Shown here piece by piece: positions 1 to 8,351 of a DNA stretch of 64,000 nt. The notes below the pieces were generated by a model. That model made no database searches. It had not been told where the DNA came from and was given only the letters and a program-made list of their open reading frames with translations. The position numbers and the translations under genes are program-made. Numbering within the stretch: the stretch's first letter is position 1; each line of letters begins with the position of its first letter. The stretch is from Christiangramia portivictoriae DSM 23547. Its GTDB lineage: Bacteria > Bacteroidota > Bacteroidia > Flavobacteriales > Flavobacteriaceae. Where the stretch lies: NCBI RefSeq assembly GCF_000423045.1, contig NZ_AUHF01000001.1:496001-560000 (forward strand). The letters are read 5' to 3'.

Positions 1-15
1 AACTGATTAAGCCTG

Positions 16-504
16 TCAATTCTCAAAACCGAATTTAAAATTGAGTCCTCCGTAAACGGAGATCTGGAAAAAATCATAATCTGTTCTCCAGCGGGATTCG
101 CCTCGCAGGTAGACGAAGAACCTGGAAAAATGGAATTCAAGTCGGTTGTTAATGGCTAGCGATGGAAATGATTTCCAGGGTCTTTGAATCACGGAAAGTG
201 ATAGATCTGATACCGGGACCAGTCTTTTGCCAGGTCGGTAAACATAACCTATATTGAAACCAGAGGACGCGTAATTGATCTCCCAGAAGGTTTCGTGATA
301 TAATTCAAAACCTACATGTTCGTTTCTATATCCCAAAGAAAATATCCCGTCGTAAGCTGCTGAATTAACCGTACCTCCAAAGATGGCATTGCGAACATCC
401 AGACCCGAGCCAGCATAAAAATACGTTTCGCTGGTCGTTACCCAGCTTTGAGCGAAGTTTTGCAGCGTTGAACAGAGCAAAATTAAAAAATACCTTTTCC
501 TCAT
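16..504 (-). CDS. Putative outer-membrane beta-barrel protein, function unknown
   Basis: I do not recognise a named family. The 162-residue product begins with a basic, hydrophobic signal peptide ending around AQ-19. The rest alternates polar and hydrophobic/aromatic residues in short stretches (for example FSLGYRNEHVGFELYHET) and ends in strands such as GGLNFKFGFEN, as in small outer-membrane barrels of Bacteroidota. The ATG at 504 is preferred to a TTG one codon upstream. It is transcribed away from the fructan operon across a 305-bp intergenic region and has no visible partner in the window. Confidence 0.6.
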   Translation of the reverse strand: MRKRYFLILLCSTLQNFAQSWVTTSETYFYAGSGLDVRNAIFGGTVNSAAYDGIFSLGYRNEHVGFELYHETFWEINYASSGFNIGYVYRPGKRLVPVSDLSLSVIQRPWKSFPSLAINNRLEFHFSRFFVYLRGESRWRTDYDFFQISVYGGLNFKFGFEN

Positions 505-809
505 CAAATTTAGAAAATAGAAAACCAGTCCAGCCTAACCGGTCTTTCGGGATGTCTCTTTGCCTTTTGATGCTTGGTTAAGGATGAATATAGAGCTTTA
601 TTGCAAATAAATTGATTGAGAAAGCTTAAATGCTAATATTCATAGTTGTAAGTTGAGATTACGCTAAAATATTTAGCGGTAAACTAATAAACTTCTATAG
701 TTTGTTTATTTTATTTATTAATTCTTAAATTCTCCACTTAAATTAAGACTATCCACGCTCCAATGCCAATTTATTGGATAAGTGAAGCGAAACACATTTA
801 ACCAAGATT
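505..809. other. 305-bp divergent intergenic region before the fructan operon
   Basis: No coding sequence is seen. The region separates the leftward barrel gene from the rightward sugar transporter gene. It is AT-rich and holds a 17-bp palindrome at 662-678 and a weaker AAACT/AGTTT inverted repeat at 689-703, followed by the near-consensus -7-like string TATAGTTTG (one base too long for TAnnTTTG). It therefore looks regulatory. Confidence 0.5.
662..678. promoter_or_regulatory. Operator-like 17-bp palindrome upstream of fructan genes
   Basis: CGCTAAA and TTTAGCG form a perfect 7-bp inverted repeat around a 3-bp centre (ATA), 132 bp before the transporter ATG. Size and symmetry fit a dimeric regulator of the LacI or GntR type, which commonly control sugar genes. 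No regulator gene lies in this window, so the binding protein is unknown and the operator role is inference. Confidence 0.4.
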
Positions 810-2144
810 ATGAACAAAATCTTTTTCTACTCCATAAGTGCCGCACTTGCGGGATTTCTCTTTGGATTTGATACCGTGGTAATTTCCGGTGCAGATAAAC
901 AGTTGCAGGCCCTGTGGGGAACTTCAGATGCTTTTCATGGCTCTGTGGTAATGGCAATGGCGCTATGGGGAACTGTAGTTGGGGCGATCTTTGGAGGCAT
1001 ACCTACCAATAGATTTGGCAGAAAAAACACCTTGCTGGTCATTGGTGTTCTGTATTTCGTCTCCGCATTGGGCTCAGCATTAGTGGACGATCCATACAGC
1101 TTCGCATTTTTTAGATTTCTGGGTGGCCTTGGGGTAGGAGCCAGTACTATCACAGCGCCAGCATATGTCTCGGAAATTGCGCCTGCCAACAAGCGAGGAA
1201 AACTGGTCGCATTGTACCAGTTTAATATCGTTCTGGGGATCCTTATTGCATTTCTCTCCAATTACCTATTAAGAAATACAGGAGAGGAACCTTGGAGATG
1301 GATGGTTGGGGTAGAAGCAATTCCCGCCTTCATATATATTCTGTTCGTTTTTGGAATACCAAAGAGTCCGCGTTGGCTGTTTTCCAAAGGGAAAATGGCT
1401 GAAGCCAAACGAATTCTGGAAAAGATTAGTCCAGGTCTGGATGTAAGTACTAAAGTGCAGGAAATCAGGACACAATCTGATGCCGAAGTTACCGGTGAAA
1501 ATATCTTTATGAAAAAGTACCGTTTTCCGCTCATTCTTGCATTTCTAATCGCATTTTTCAACCAGTTATCCGGTATTAACGCTTTCCTGTATTATGCTCC
1601 TAGAATTTTTGAAGCTGCCGGGCTGGGAGAGAGTACAGCCTTGCTAAGTAGTATTGGAATTGGAGTGGTAAACCTGTTATTTACCTTGTTAGGCGTATTT
1701 CTTATTGATAAACTTGGTCGAAAACAACTTCTGTTATATGGATCTATAGGTTATATTATCTCCCTTTCACTGGTTGCGGCCGCATTTTTTCTGAATTGGG
1801 GAGGACTTTGGGTACCCATATTTTTATTCCTTTTCATAGCTTCTCATGCCATAGGACAGGGAGCGGTGATCTGGGTATTTATTTCTGAAATATTTCCGAA
1901 TAGATTACGAGCCTCAGGACAGGCATTTGGAAGTTCGACTCATTGGGTACTTGCTGCCATCATTCCTTCCAGTATTCCGTATCTATTCAGCACAATTGGT
2001 GCCGGCTGGGTTTTCGCCTTCTTTGCATTCATGATGCTGCTACAACTGTTTTTCGTTATTTTTATGATGCCGGAGACCAAAGGGAAGTCCCTCGAGGAAC
2101 TCGCTGAAGAATTATCCATTAAAGAAATTTCAACTAGAACCTAA
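810..2144 (+). CDS. MFS sugar porter family transporter, probably fructose or sucrose:proton symporter
   Basis: This is an inner-membrane sugar importer of the sugar porter branch of the major facilitator superfamily. Its 444 residues carry the family marks in order: GFLFGFDTVVISG in TM1 (about 15-27), NRFGRK after TM2 (about 67), PKSPRWL in the central loop (about 185), QLSGINAFLYYAPRIF in TM7 (about 253), DKLGRK between TM8 and TM9, and PETKGKSLEELAEEL at the C-terminus. The ATG at 810 gives the normal N-terminus. It leads an operon with GH32 (4-bp gap) and fructokinase, so fructose is the likely cargo; the substrate itself cannot be read from the sequence. Confidence 0.93.
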   Translation: MNKIFFYSISAALAGFLFGFDTVVISGADKQLQALWGTSDAFHGSVVMAMALWGTVVGAIFGGIPTNRFGRKNTLLVIGVLYFVSALGSALVDDPYSFAFFRFLGGLGVGASTITAPAYVSEIAPANKRGKLVALYQFNIVLGILIAFLSNYLLRNTGEEPWRWMVGVEAIPAFIYILFVFGIPKSPRWLFSKGKMAEAKRILEKISPGLDVSTKVQEIRTQSDAEVTGENIFMKKYRFPLILAFLIAFFNQLSGINAFLYYAPRIFEAAGLGESTALLSSIGIGVVNLLFTLLGVFLIDKLGRKQLLLYGSIGYIISLSLVAAAFFLNWGGLWVPIFLFLFIASHAIGQGAVIWVFISEIFPNRLRASGQAFGSSTHWVLAAIIPSSIPYLFSTIGAGWVFAFFAFMMLLQLFFVIFMMPETKGKSLEELAEELSIKEISTRT

Positions 2145-2148
2145 TAAT

Positions 2149-3765
2149 ATGAACAAAATCAAATTCGGATTAACCTCACTGGCCGTTTGCTGCCTGTTTT
2201 TTAATTCGTGCAAGGATCAAAATTCTGAAGAAACTTCCGAAGAAATTGCTCAAACAGAAGTCGAGGAAAACAGCGACGAGGCCTATAGACCCAATTATCA
2301 TTTTACTCCAGAAGAGAACTGGATGAACGATCCAAACGGGATGTTCTACCTGGATGGCACGTATCACCTGTATTTCCAGTATTATCCAGACGATAATGTT
2401 TGGGGGCCAATGCACTGGGGGCATGCCACGAGCAAGGATATGATCACCTGGGAAGAACAGGAAATCGCGTTGTTTCCAGATGAAAAAGGATATATATTCT
2501 CAGGAAGCGCCGTAGTGGACAAATATAATACTTCGGGATTTGGAGAGGATGGCCAAATTCCGGTGGTGGCTATTTTCACCTATCATGAACCAAAAGGTGC
2601 TGAAAAAGGTGAGAAAGATTACCAGTCACAGGCGATCGCTTATAGTTTGGATAAAGGAATGACCTGGACGAAATATGAGGGGAATCCTGTATTGCCCAAC
2701 CCGGGAATTGAAAACTTCAGAGATCCAAAAGTAACCTGGGATGAAGAACACCAGCAGTGGCTTATGGCTCTGGCAACTACCGAGAAAACATTATTCTATA
2801 CTTCACAGGATCTGAAAGAATGGAAAAAAGTTTCTGAATTTGGGCAGGGAAATGGTGCTCACGACGGAGTCTGGGAATGTCCGGATTTCTTTCCAATGCA
2901 GGTTGATGGCACAGGTGAAACCAAATGGGTGCTTATTCAAAGTTTAAATCCAGGAGGTTATAATGGTGGATCTGGAACCCAGTATTTTGTAGGTGACTTT
3001 GATGGTACAACCTTTACTCCGGAAGAAAATATGACCAACCTGGAAGAAAAACATGACTACTGGATAGACTTTGGAAGAGACAATTATGCCGGGGTGACCT
3101 GGGCTAATGTGCCAGAGGAAGATGGCCGAAAACTGTTTCTGGGCTGGATGTCTAACTGGTTATATGCACAGGAAGTGCCTACCGAAACCTGGAGAAGCGC
3201 CATGACCATTGCTAGAGAATTGAAGCTTATTAAGGAGAATGGACAATACCTGGTTACTTCACAGCCAGTAGAGGAGTTGCAAAAGTTCAGAGGTAAACCA
3301 GTCAGTAAAAGCGCACTTTCAGCCAGTAAGGATTTGAAGCTTTTAGATACATCAGCCATCGATCTAACAAAAGCTGAGGTGAAATTCAGTATTTCAGGAT
3401 TGGAGGAAGATGGCAATTACCATTTTACACTTTCTAACGAACAGGGAGAACGATTCGTAGTGAATTATGATCATTCAGAACAACAATTCAGTATGGATAG
3501 AAGTGAAGCGGGAACGAATGATTTTTCTGATAAGTTTTCCGGGACACCTTCCACAGCGCCAAGAATAACAAAGTCAGGTACTATGGAAGTCCAGATGCTA
3601 CTTGATAAAACCAGTATGGAATTATTCATTGATAATGGAAAGACCGTTATTACAGAGATCTTCTTTTCTCAGCAGCCATGGGATACATTCTCGGTTGGTT
3701 CCGAAGGAAATGAATTTGTGGTGGATAGTTTTGAAGCTTATGAACTAAATTTTAATAATCAATAA
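2149..3765 (+). CDS. GH32 beta-fructosidase (levanase/inulinase/invertase) lipoprotein
   Basis: This glycoside hydrolase family 32 enzyme cleaves beta-fructosyl linkages in fructans or sucrose. The signal peptide ends in a lipobox, FFNSC, with the lipidated Cys at 21, so it is exported and membrane-anchored. The nucleophile motif WMNDPNG (Asp61), the transition-state stabiliser in FRDPK (Asp192) and the acid/base glutamate in WECPD (Glu243) are all present. Residues after about 375 match the C-terminal beta-sandwich of GH32. At 538 residues it is of normal length. It is tightly linked to a sugar porter (4 bp) and a fructokinase (6 bp), so released fructose is probably imported and phosphorylated. 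Exo versus endo action cannot be decided here. Confidence 0.95.
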   Translation: MNKIKFGLTSLAVCCLFFNSCKDQNSEETSEEIAQTEVEENSDEAYRPNYHFTPEENWMNDPNGMFYLDGTYHLYFQYYPDDNVWGPMHWGHATSKDMITWEEQEIALFPDEKGYIFSGSAVVDKYNTSGFGEDGQIPVVAIFTYHEPKGAEKGEKDYQSQAIAYSLDKGMTWTKYEGNPVLPNPGIENFRDPKVTWDEEHQQWLMALATTEKTLFYTSQDLKEWKKVSEFGQGNGAHDGVWECPDFFPMQVDGTGETKWVLIQSLNPGGYNGGSGTQYFVGDFDGTTFTPEENMTNLEEKHDYWIDFGRDNYAGVTWANVPEEDGRKLFLGWMSNWLYAQEVPTETWRSAMTIARELKLIKENGQYLVTSQPVEELQKFRGKPVSKSALSASKDLKLLDTSAIDLTKAEVKFSISGLEEDGNYHFTLSNEQGERFVVNYDHSEQQFSMDRSEAGTNDFSDKFSGTPSTAPRITKSGTMEVQMLLDKTSMELFIDNGKTVITEIFFSQQPWDTFSVGSEGNEFVVDSFEAYELNFNNQ

Positions 3766-3771
3766 AAGTAT

Positions 3772-4683
3772 ATGTCAAAAAGGATAAAGGCGGTTTGTTT
3801 TGGTGAGGTTTTGTATGACGTGTTCCCAGATATGGAACGAATTGGAGGTGCACCGCTTAATGTCGCAGTAAGGTTAAGCAGTCTTGGTATAGATACTGAA
3901 ATGATCAGCAAGGTTGGAGTTGATTCCAGGGGAGATGAATTGCTAGACTACCTGAGAACTCAGGGTGTAGAAACCGGTAATATCCTAAAGGATCAAAATC
4001 GAGACACCGGAGTGGTTCAGGTGAAGCTATCTGATAGTGGATCTGCCAGCTACACGATTAAATATCCCGCAGCCTGGGACGGTATTGTCGCCACTGAAAC
4101 TATAGAGAAATCGGTTTCCCGCAGCGATGCTTTTATCTTCGGAAGTCTGATCTGCCGTGATGATGTAAGCAGGAAGACTTTGTTTCATCTTATACCAAAG
4201 GCTTCTTACAGGGTTCTGGATTTTAATTTAAGACCACCGCATTATTCCAAAGATCTTTTAGCTGAATTGATCCAACACGCAGAGTTTATAAAATTTAATG
4301 ATGATGAATTGTTCGAGATTGCGAAAATGCTGGGGTCAGAATACAATTCACTGGAACAGAACCTGTTGTTTATGGCGGTAAAATCCAGTGCTGAAACTAT
4401 CTGCGTTACCAAAGGCAGGCATGGCGCTGTTCTAATGCATGACAAAAAATTATATTATAATTCAGGTTACCAGGTGATTGTGAAGGATACCGTAGGTGCA
4501 GGAGATTCCTTCCTGGGGACGTTGCTGGCCAAAATGCTACAGGGTGAAAAACCACAGGTGGCACTGGATACAGCCTGTGCCATGGGAGCTCTGGTAGCGG
4601 CTAAGGAAGGTGCTAACCCGGTAATTTCAGAAGAATTACTACACCGGTTTATGAATCCTATGGACGCGAAGAAAGGCAAATAA
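3772..4683 (+). CDS. PfkB-family fructokinase
   Basis: This cytoplasmic sugar kinase phosphorylates fructose with ATP, probably to fructose 6-phosphate. It has both ribokinase/PfkB signatures: the N-terminal substrate lid GGAPLNVAVRL (about 25) and the C-terminal DTVGAGDSFLG with the catalytic base Asp245. At 303 residues it is full length. It is the third gene of the fructan operon. The family includes other sugar and nucleoside kinases, so the fructose assignment rests mainly on the GH32 and transporter neighbours. Confidence 0.92.
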   Translation: MSKRIKAVCFGEVLYDVFPDMERIGGAPLNVAVRLSSLGIDTEMISKVGVDSRGDELLDYLRTQGVETGNILKDQNRDTGVVQVKLSDSGSASYTIKYPAAWDGIVATETIEKSVSRSDAFIFGSLICRDDVSRKTLFHLIPKASYRVLDFNLRPPHYSKDLLAELIQHAEFIKFNDDELFEIAKMLGSEYNSLEQNLLFMAVKSSAETICVTKGRHGAVLMHDKKLYYNSGYQVIVKDTVGAGDSFLGTLLAKMLQGEKPQVALDTACAMGALVAAKEGANPVISEELLHRFMNPMDAKKGK

Positions 4684-4691
4684 TAGAGAAG

Positions 4692-4931
4692 ATGACTTAT
4701 ATAGACTGGATAGGTTCCGCAGGGGTATTTCTCATTCTGCTGGCGTATGTTCTGAATGCCGCAGGAAAACTGGGAACCAAAGATCTTATCTATATTCTAA
4801 TGAACTTTATCGGGGCGTCGTTAGCCTGTTATGCTTCCGTATTGATGGACTACGTGCCATTTATAATCCTGGAGGCCGTATGGGCTACAGTATCTCTCTT
4901 TAGTCTCATTCGGTACAATATGAAAAACTAA
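4692..4931 (+). CDS. Small CBU_0592-like membrane protein
   Basis: This 79-residue protein appears to have three transmembrane helices (about 5-22, 29-48 and 53-72) and ends in a short basic tail. The pattern DWIGSAGVFLILLAY resembles small CBU_0592-type membrane proteins, whose function is unknown. It starts 8 bp after the fructokinase and stops just before the operon terminator, so it is co-transcribed with the fructan genes. Whether it helps sugar uptake or only shares the transcript is not known. Confidence 0.7.
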   Translation: MTYIDWIGSAGVFLILLAYVLNAAGKLGTKDLIYILMNFIGASLACYASVLMDYVPFIILEAVWATVSLFSLIRYNMKN

Positions 4932-4937
4932 ACCATA

Positions 4938-4970
4938 AAAAAAGCGATCCTGTATAGGATCGCTTTTTTT
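4938..4970. terminator. Bidirectional intrinsic terminator
   Basis: A 9-bp stem (AAGCGATCC / GGATCGCTT) with a 6-base loop is flanked by A-run and T-run, so it can stop both the fructan operon and the converging glycosyltransferase gene. Confidence 0.85.
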
Positions 4971-4992
4971 CTTAGTTGTTGGAGGTAAATAA

Positions 4993-6405
4993 TTATTTTT
5001 TTACACTTAATTCTCTGGTCAGCCATCCACTTCTGCTCGCTGTTGCGATCGCATATGGGGTAATCCAGAACAATCCAAATGTGTGAAGTATACTATATGA
5101 GTAAGCCCATAAAGATTCTGAAAGCTTGTATCTCTTTGCATAGAACAACACCGGGAAGCTCGAGTAAACCATAATTCCCAGAAATGTGGAACTAAGGAAT
5201 AAAACTGGGTGTGAAACCACGAAGAATAACATGATCATGATTAATGGATAGCTCATGATAATTTTTAAAAACTGGTTTATGAATAATAATCTTGAACCTA
5301 GCTTTGAACCTTCTCTAAACTGGGTAAACACATATTTAGACATGGCGATATTCTCACGTACGTTACTTCGTCCCCATCTAATGAACATCTTATAAAGACC
5401 TTTGTACTGCTCCGGTACATTGGTGTAGGCATAAGCATTTCTTTGGAAGAGCACATGCTGTCCCTGCTTCAGGATCATATTAGTCATTGCTCTGTCTTCA
5501 CCAATATCTGAGGGTTTACCCATAAAGGTCTGGTTGATCCATTCGGGCAGGCATTTAAATACTGCACTGGCACGGTAAGCGGCTAACGCTCCCGGAGTAC
5601 ATAGTACAGATTCCAGTGTACTTTCAGCAGAACGCATAAATTCGAAACTTAGCACGAAATTCACATTCAGCATTTTAGGAAGAAGGGCTTTCTCATTATT
5701 CAGCACTCTGATGTTCCCTGCCACAGCACCGCACTTTTCATTTACCACAAATGGGCTTACCAGGTTTCTCAACGTATCTGCATTTACTACAGAATCGCTG
5801 TCTACCGTTACAAAAACTTCCCCGGTACCAAGGTTGAAACCTCTGTAAAGTGCGTGTCTTTTTCCTTTATTTTCAGGTTGTTGATAAATCGCCACATGAT
5901 CGCCAAGAACTTTTTTGGCTTCCTGCATCCAGTCCCAGGTGTCATCCTTGCTACCATCGTCGATGGCCAGCAATTGTAGTTTGGCGGTAGGATAATCACT
6001 TTCGGCCAGGCTCATTAGCGTAGCGTAAACCTGTTTTCCTTCATTGTAAGCGGGTACGATCACCGTAGCGGTTGGCAATTCATCGTTTGTAACAGACTCT
6101 ATTGGTTTATATTTGAAGTACAATACCAGGTTGTAAATAAAAAACGCTCCTCGATATAAGAACAGAACAGAAGCGAGTATAAAGAAAGCATAACCCCAGG
6201 TAGTATTCATTCTGGCGGTATTGATCTCTGTAAAATCACTCTGTAAAAAATAAACAAGATATGCTGATCCTAACATGAGTATAAAAGTGCTAACCAGCAC
6301 AACGATACCCCAGGTATTCAGCGGATTTTTAGTTGGTAAGAATTTATTTATTCCTGAAGCGTGTTCTTCTTCAGCAATAGATTCATAATTCTTTTTAGTA
6401 TTCAT
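4993..6405 (-). CDS. Membrane GT2 glycosyltransferase, hyaluronan/chitin-synthase-like
   Basis: This is a processive-type family 2 glycosyltransferase in the inner membrane. Of 470 residues, two hydrophobic segments (about 33-52 and 69-90) precede a GT-A domain with VIVPAYNEG, AIDDGSKDD, the metal-binding VDSDS, GEDRAMT and a QxxRW-like FIRWGRSN motif. Three or four further membrane helices close the protein. This is the arrangement of NodC, hyaluronan synthase and PgaC proteins, which polymerise and extrude a polysaccharide. It stands alone with no modifying or export genes beside it, so the polymer is unknown. It converges on the fructan operon at a shared terminator. Confidence 0.88.
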   Translation of the reverse strand: MNTKKNYESIAEEEHASGINKFLPTKNPLNTWGIVVLVSTFILMLGSAYLVYFLQSDFTEINTARMNTTWGYAFFILASVLFLYRGAFFIYNLVLYFKYKPIESVTNDELPTATVIVPAYNEGKQVYATLMSLAESDYPTAKLQLLAIDDGSKDDTWDWMQEAKKVLGDHVAIYQQPENKGKRHALYRGFNLGTGEVFVTVDSDSVVNADTLRNLVSPFVVNEKCGAVAGNIRVLNNEKALLPKMLNVNFVLSFEFMRSAESTLESVLCTPGALAAYRASAVFKCLPEWINQTFMGKPSDIGEDRAMTNMILKQGQHVLFQRNAYAYTNVPEQYKGLYKMFIRWGRSNVRENIAMSKYVFTQFREGSKLGSRLLFINQFLKIIMSYPLIMIMLFFVVSHPVLFLSSTFLGIMVYSSFPVLFYAKRYKLSESLWAYSYSILHTFGLFWITPYAIATASRSGWLTRELSVKK

Positions 6406-6461
6406 ATTTCAGATTTTTGTTCGTACTGGTTTCGATATAGGCAACTCTTGTGCCATTAGAA

Positions 6462-6482
6462 AAGCCCTGTTAATCAGGGCTT
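6462..6482 (-). terminator. Intrinsic terminator after the DUF4494 gene
   Basis: An 8-bp stem AAGCCCTG/CAGGGCTT with loop TTAAT is followed, on the minus strand, by a short T-run. It lies 80 bp past the DUF4494 stop codon and upstream of the glycosyltransferase gene. Confidence 0.6.
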
Positions 6483-6561
6483 AATTTGATCTAATTTTAA
6501 AATCATGGGTCACAATTCCACACTTTTGCCGTGTAATCTGAAGTATTCCTCACTTGTGCAC

Positions 6562-7083
6562 TTATTCTGTAGAAACTTCTTCAGTCTCTTTTATATCTTC
6601 AATGTTTTCAGTTTCCGCACTTGCTTCTGAAGCTATAGCTACATCTTCTTCATCTGAAAAATATGGGAAAACATCCAGGATCGGGGATTCAGTAATTGCA
6701 GGAATGCTATAATCACCCATGGTTTCCTGAAGGGCCTGTTCCGTGTTTTCATAAGCCTCTTTTACATCGTTTGCCTGCACAAGCATATATAAGTTTGACT
6801 TTTTCTCTTTTCCGCTTTCGTCATCGTAACTAATCAGCGAAACTTTGGACTTGAACCATCTGTCTGAATTTTCAAATGGATGTACTTCAGAAAGATTTGC
6901 GACTTTAATATTAGTGATCATGAACTCTTCACTGGTGTAAGTCTTCATTTCTTCAGTGATCCTTGCTTCAGCTTCCGTATAAGAAACAGCATCCAGGAGA
7001 TAGGTTTCAGTAGTAACCTTACTTTCTCCGGTTTCATGGGTCTTTCTATACTTTACTTTACACTCGTACCATACTACGCTCAT
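6562..7083 (-). CDS. DUF4494 domain protein
   Basis: The 173-residue product matches my recollection of the Bacteroidota DUF4494 family: a WYECKVKYRKT start, a YLLDAVSYTEAEARI stretch, and a second beta-rich half with SNLYMLVQANDVKEA. It has no signal peptide or membrane segment, so it is cytoplasmic. The last 25 residues are a low-complexity acidic tail rich in Glu. The function of the family is unknown. It appears to be a single-gene unit with its own terminator. Confidence 0.85.
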   Translation of the reverse strand: MSVVWYECKVKYRKTHETGESKVTTETYLLDAVSYTEAEARITEEMKTYTSEEFMITNIKVANLSEVHPFENSDRWFKSKVSLISYDDESGKEKKSNLYMLVQANDVKEAYENTEQALQETMGDYSIPAITESPILDVFPYFSDEEDVAIASEASAETENIEDIKETEEVSTE

Positions 7084-7651
7084 AATGAAATCCTTTTTTT
7101 TGGGTCGGCAAATATAGATTTTAAAAGCAAAGTGATCGCGGCAGGATTGAGAAATTTGAAGAAGTTATGCGTGCTGAAATGGAAGTGATTGAAAACCGGC
7201 TGGTTGCGGTTTAATTTTCCCTGGAGGTAATTCTTTGATCTGTTTTGATCTGTAAGGATTTACAGCAATAGGTACAGGCGATCATGAAAACATCAGCCGG
7301 ATCATGCTGAGCCTGCAGTTCCTGGAAGTCATTGAAAAAGCCAAGCTTGGTCCTGCCAGTCTTCTCGGGTAAAAGATCACAGCTTTTCAGGTGAACCACT
7401 TGCTGGTTACCAAAGCGTTTTCTATTCTCGATATAAAAGCAAAACATTCCCTTCCTTTTGGGTAAAGATAGCGAAAAATCCATCTTCCAAACACTCCACC
7501 TCATACTTCAATTTTGAAGGCAAATGTATGTTTGCGACTGCAGCCATAGGTTCAGAAATTATTAATATCTTTTCTGCAGTATTATCTTATGGTTAAATGA
7601 AATACGGAATATTAGCTAAAGTTATTCATACCTGAAACTCACATTTTAAAC
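7084..7651. other. 568-bp region with decayed genes and no intact gene
   Basis: Between the DUF4494 gene and the small membrane protein at 7652 there is no convincing intact CDS. The region holds a frameshifted minus-strand gene (7211-7547) and, on the plus strand, a 29-codon open stretch at 7125-7214 with a protein-like composition, ending RAEMEVIENRLVAV and a stop but with no start upstream. The latter may be the tail of a lost gene or chance. Confidence 0.45.
7211..7547 (-). pseudogene. Frameshifted small cytoplasmic protein gene
   Basis: Two overlapping frames look like halves of one protein. The first runs from ATG 7547 to a stop at 7422 and gives 41 residues (MAAVANIHLP... YEVECLEDGFFAIF ... 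LLLYRE). The second, in the neighbouring frame, continues to 7211 with RFGNQQVVHLKSCDLLPEKT ... GFFNDF ... ACTYCC. The join lies around 7422-7445, where one extra base (or a +1 slip) would explain the break; nearby runs of four T or four A are plausible sites. Frame B alone could start at 7504 but has a weaker start. The C-terminal His/Cys pattern resembles small Bacteroidota proteins of unknown function. A sequencing error is possible. Confidence 0.5.
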
Positions 7652-8092
7652 ATGCAGAAGAAGAAAGTGTTGTTTCATAAAATACATGGTAGGTCAAGTG
7701 TGATTTTTATCTCTCTGGCAATGGTGTATCTAATTATGTATGGTGTGGATCATTTCAATGATATGTTTGGAAGATTTGATACTACACTATTATTTGGTGC
7801 TCACTTTATACTTTTGATATTCTGGAGCCGAATGCTTTTTTACAGATCGGTAGTTTCCTATAACAAGCTTGGGATCAATATAAAAATGGAAGGCATCTGG
7901 GGCAAACAATTTACATTTGAAAAAATTCGGTCGGTTGAGATGACAGAGAGCGAGCTCATTATTTTCGGGCGCTACGGAAAAACTTCCATCTTTGATATCA
8001 GGCATGTTTCAAAGGAAGATAGAGAACGAATCGCAAAGATCTTTGATCGCTATTGCTCGTCATCTTATTTTGAATTGAAGAAAACCAGCTGA
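7652..8092 (+). CDS. Small membrane protein with PH-like C-terminal half
   Basis: I recognise no named family. The 146 residues have a short basic N-terminus, two transmembrane helices (about 17-34 and 44-61), and then a soluble part of about 80 residues with regular short strands (VSYNKLGINIK, FEKIRSVEMTESELIIFG) followed by a helix. This is the layout of bacterial PH-domain membrane proteins. The 240 bp after it hold no gene that I can support. Confidence 0.6.
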   Translation: MQKKKVLFHKIHGRSSVIFISLAMVYLIMYGVDHFNDMFGRFDTTLLFGAHFILLIFWSRMLFYRSVVSYNKLGINIKMEGIWGKQFTFEKIRSVEMTESELIIFGRYGKTSIFDIRHVSKEDRERIAKIFDRYCSSSYFELKKTS

Positions 8093-8351
8093 TTTTTTGA
8101 GAATTGTGATACCTGTCTTTACTGAAAAAGTGGTGCAGCTGTTTGAATCTTCCAGATATTTTCTGACGGAAGAAACTTTTTAAAGTGCGATAGCGGAACT
8201 TACTTATTTCGAAATCCATTTTTAATCCTCTACTTCTTTGAGCCATGGAATATGAATATATCTTACAGCTAGTAAGTCTAAAGCGATACAATTGGTAATT
8301 GAACCTGAATTCCGATCCATTTATTTAATTTAGTTGTCAGATATTGGAACA

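Noticed and set aside
935-1261. Minus-strand frame of 108 codons inside the sugar porter gene
   Set aside because: Shadow of the real gene; the translation is not protein-like and the plus-strand product has all family motifs.
6880-7188. Plus-strand frame of 102 codons opposite the DUF4494 gene
   Set aside because: Mostly antisense to a recognised family; no start signal or homology pattern.
8093-8351. Open stretches between the PH-like membrane protein and MarC, including a minus-strand frame 7998-8291 and a short plus-strand stretch ending RYFLTEETF
   Set aside because: Lengths of 25-97 codons with no start context and no recognisable motif; expected by chance in AT-rich DNA.
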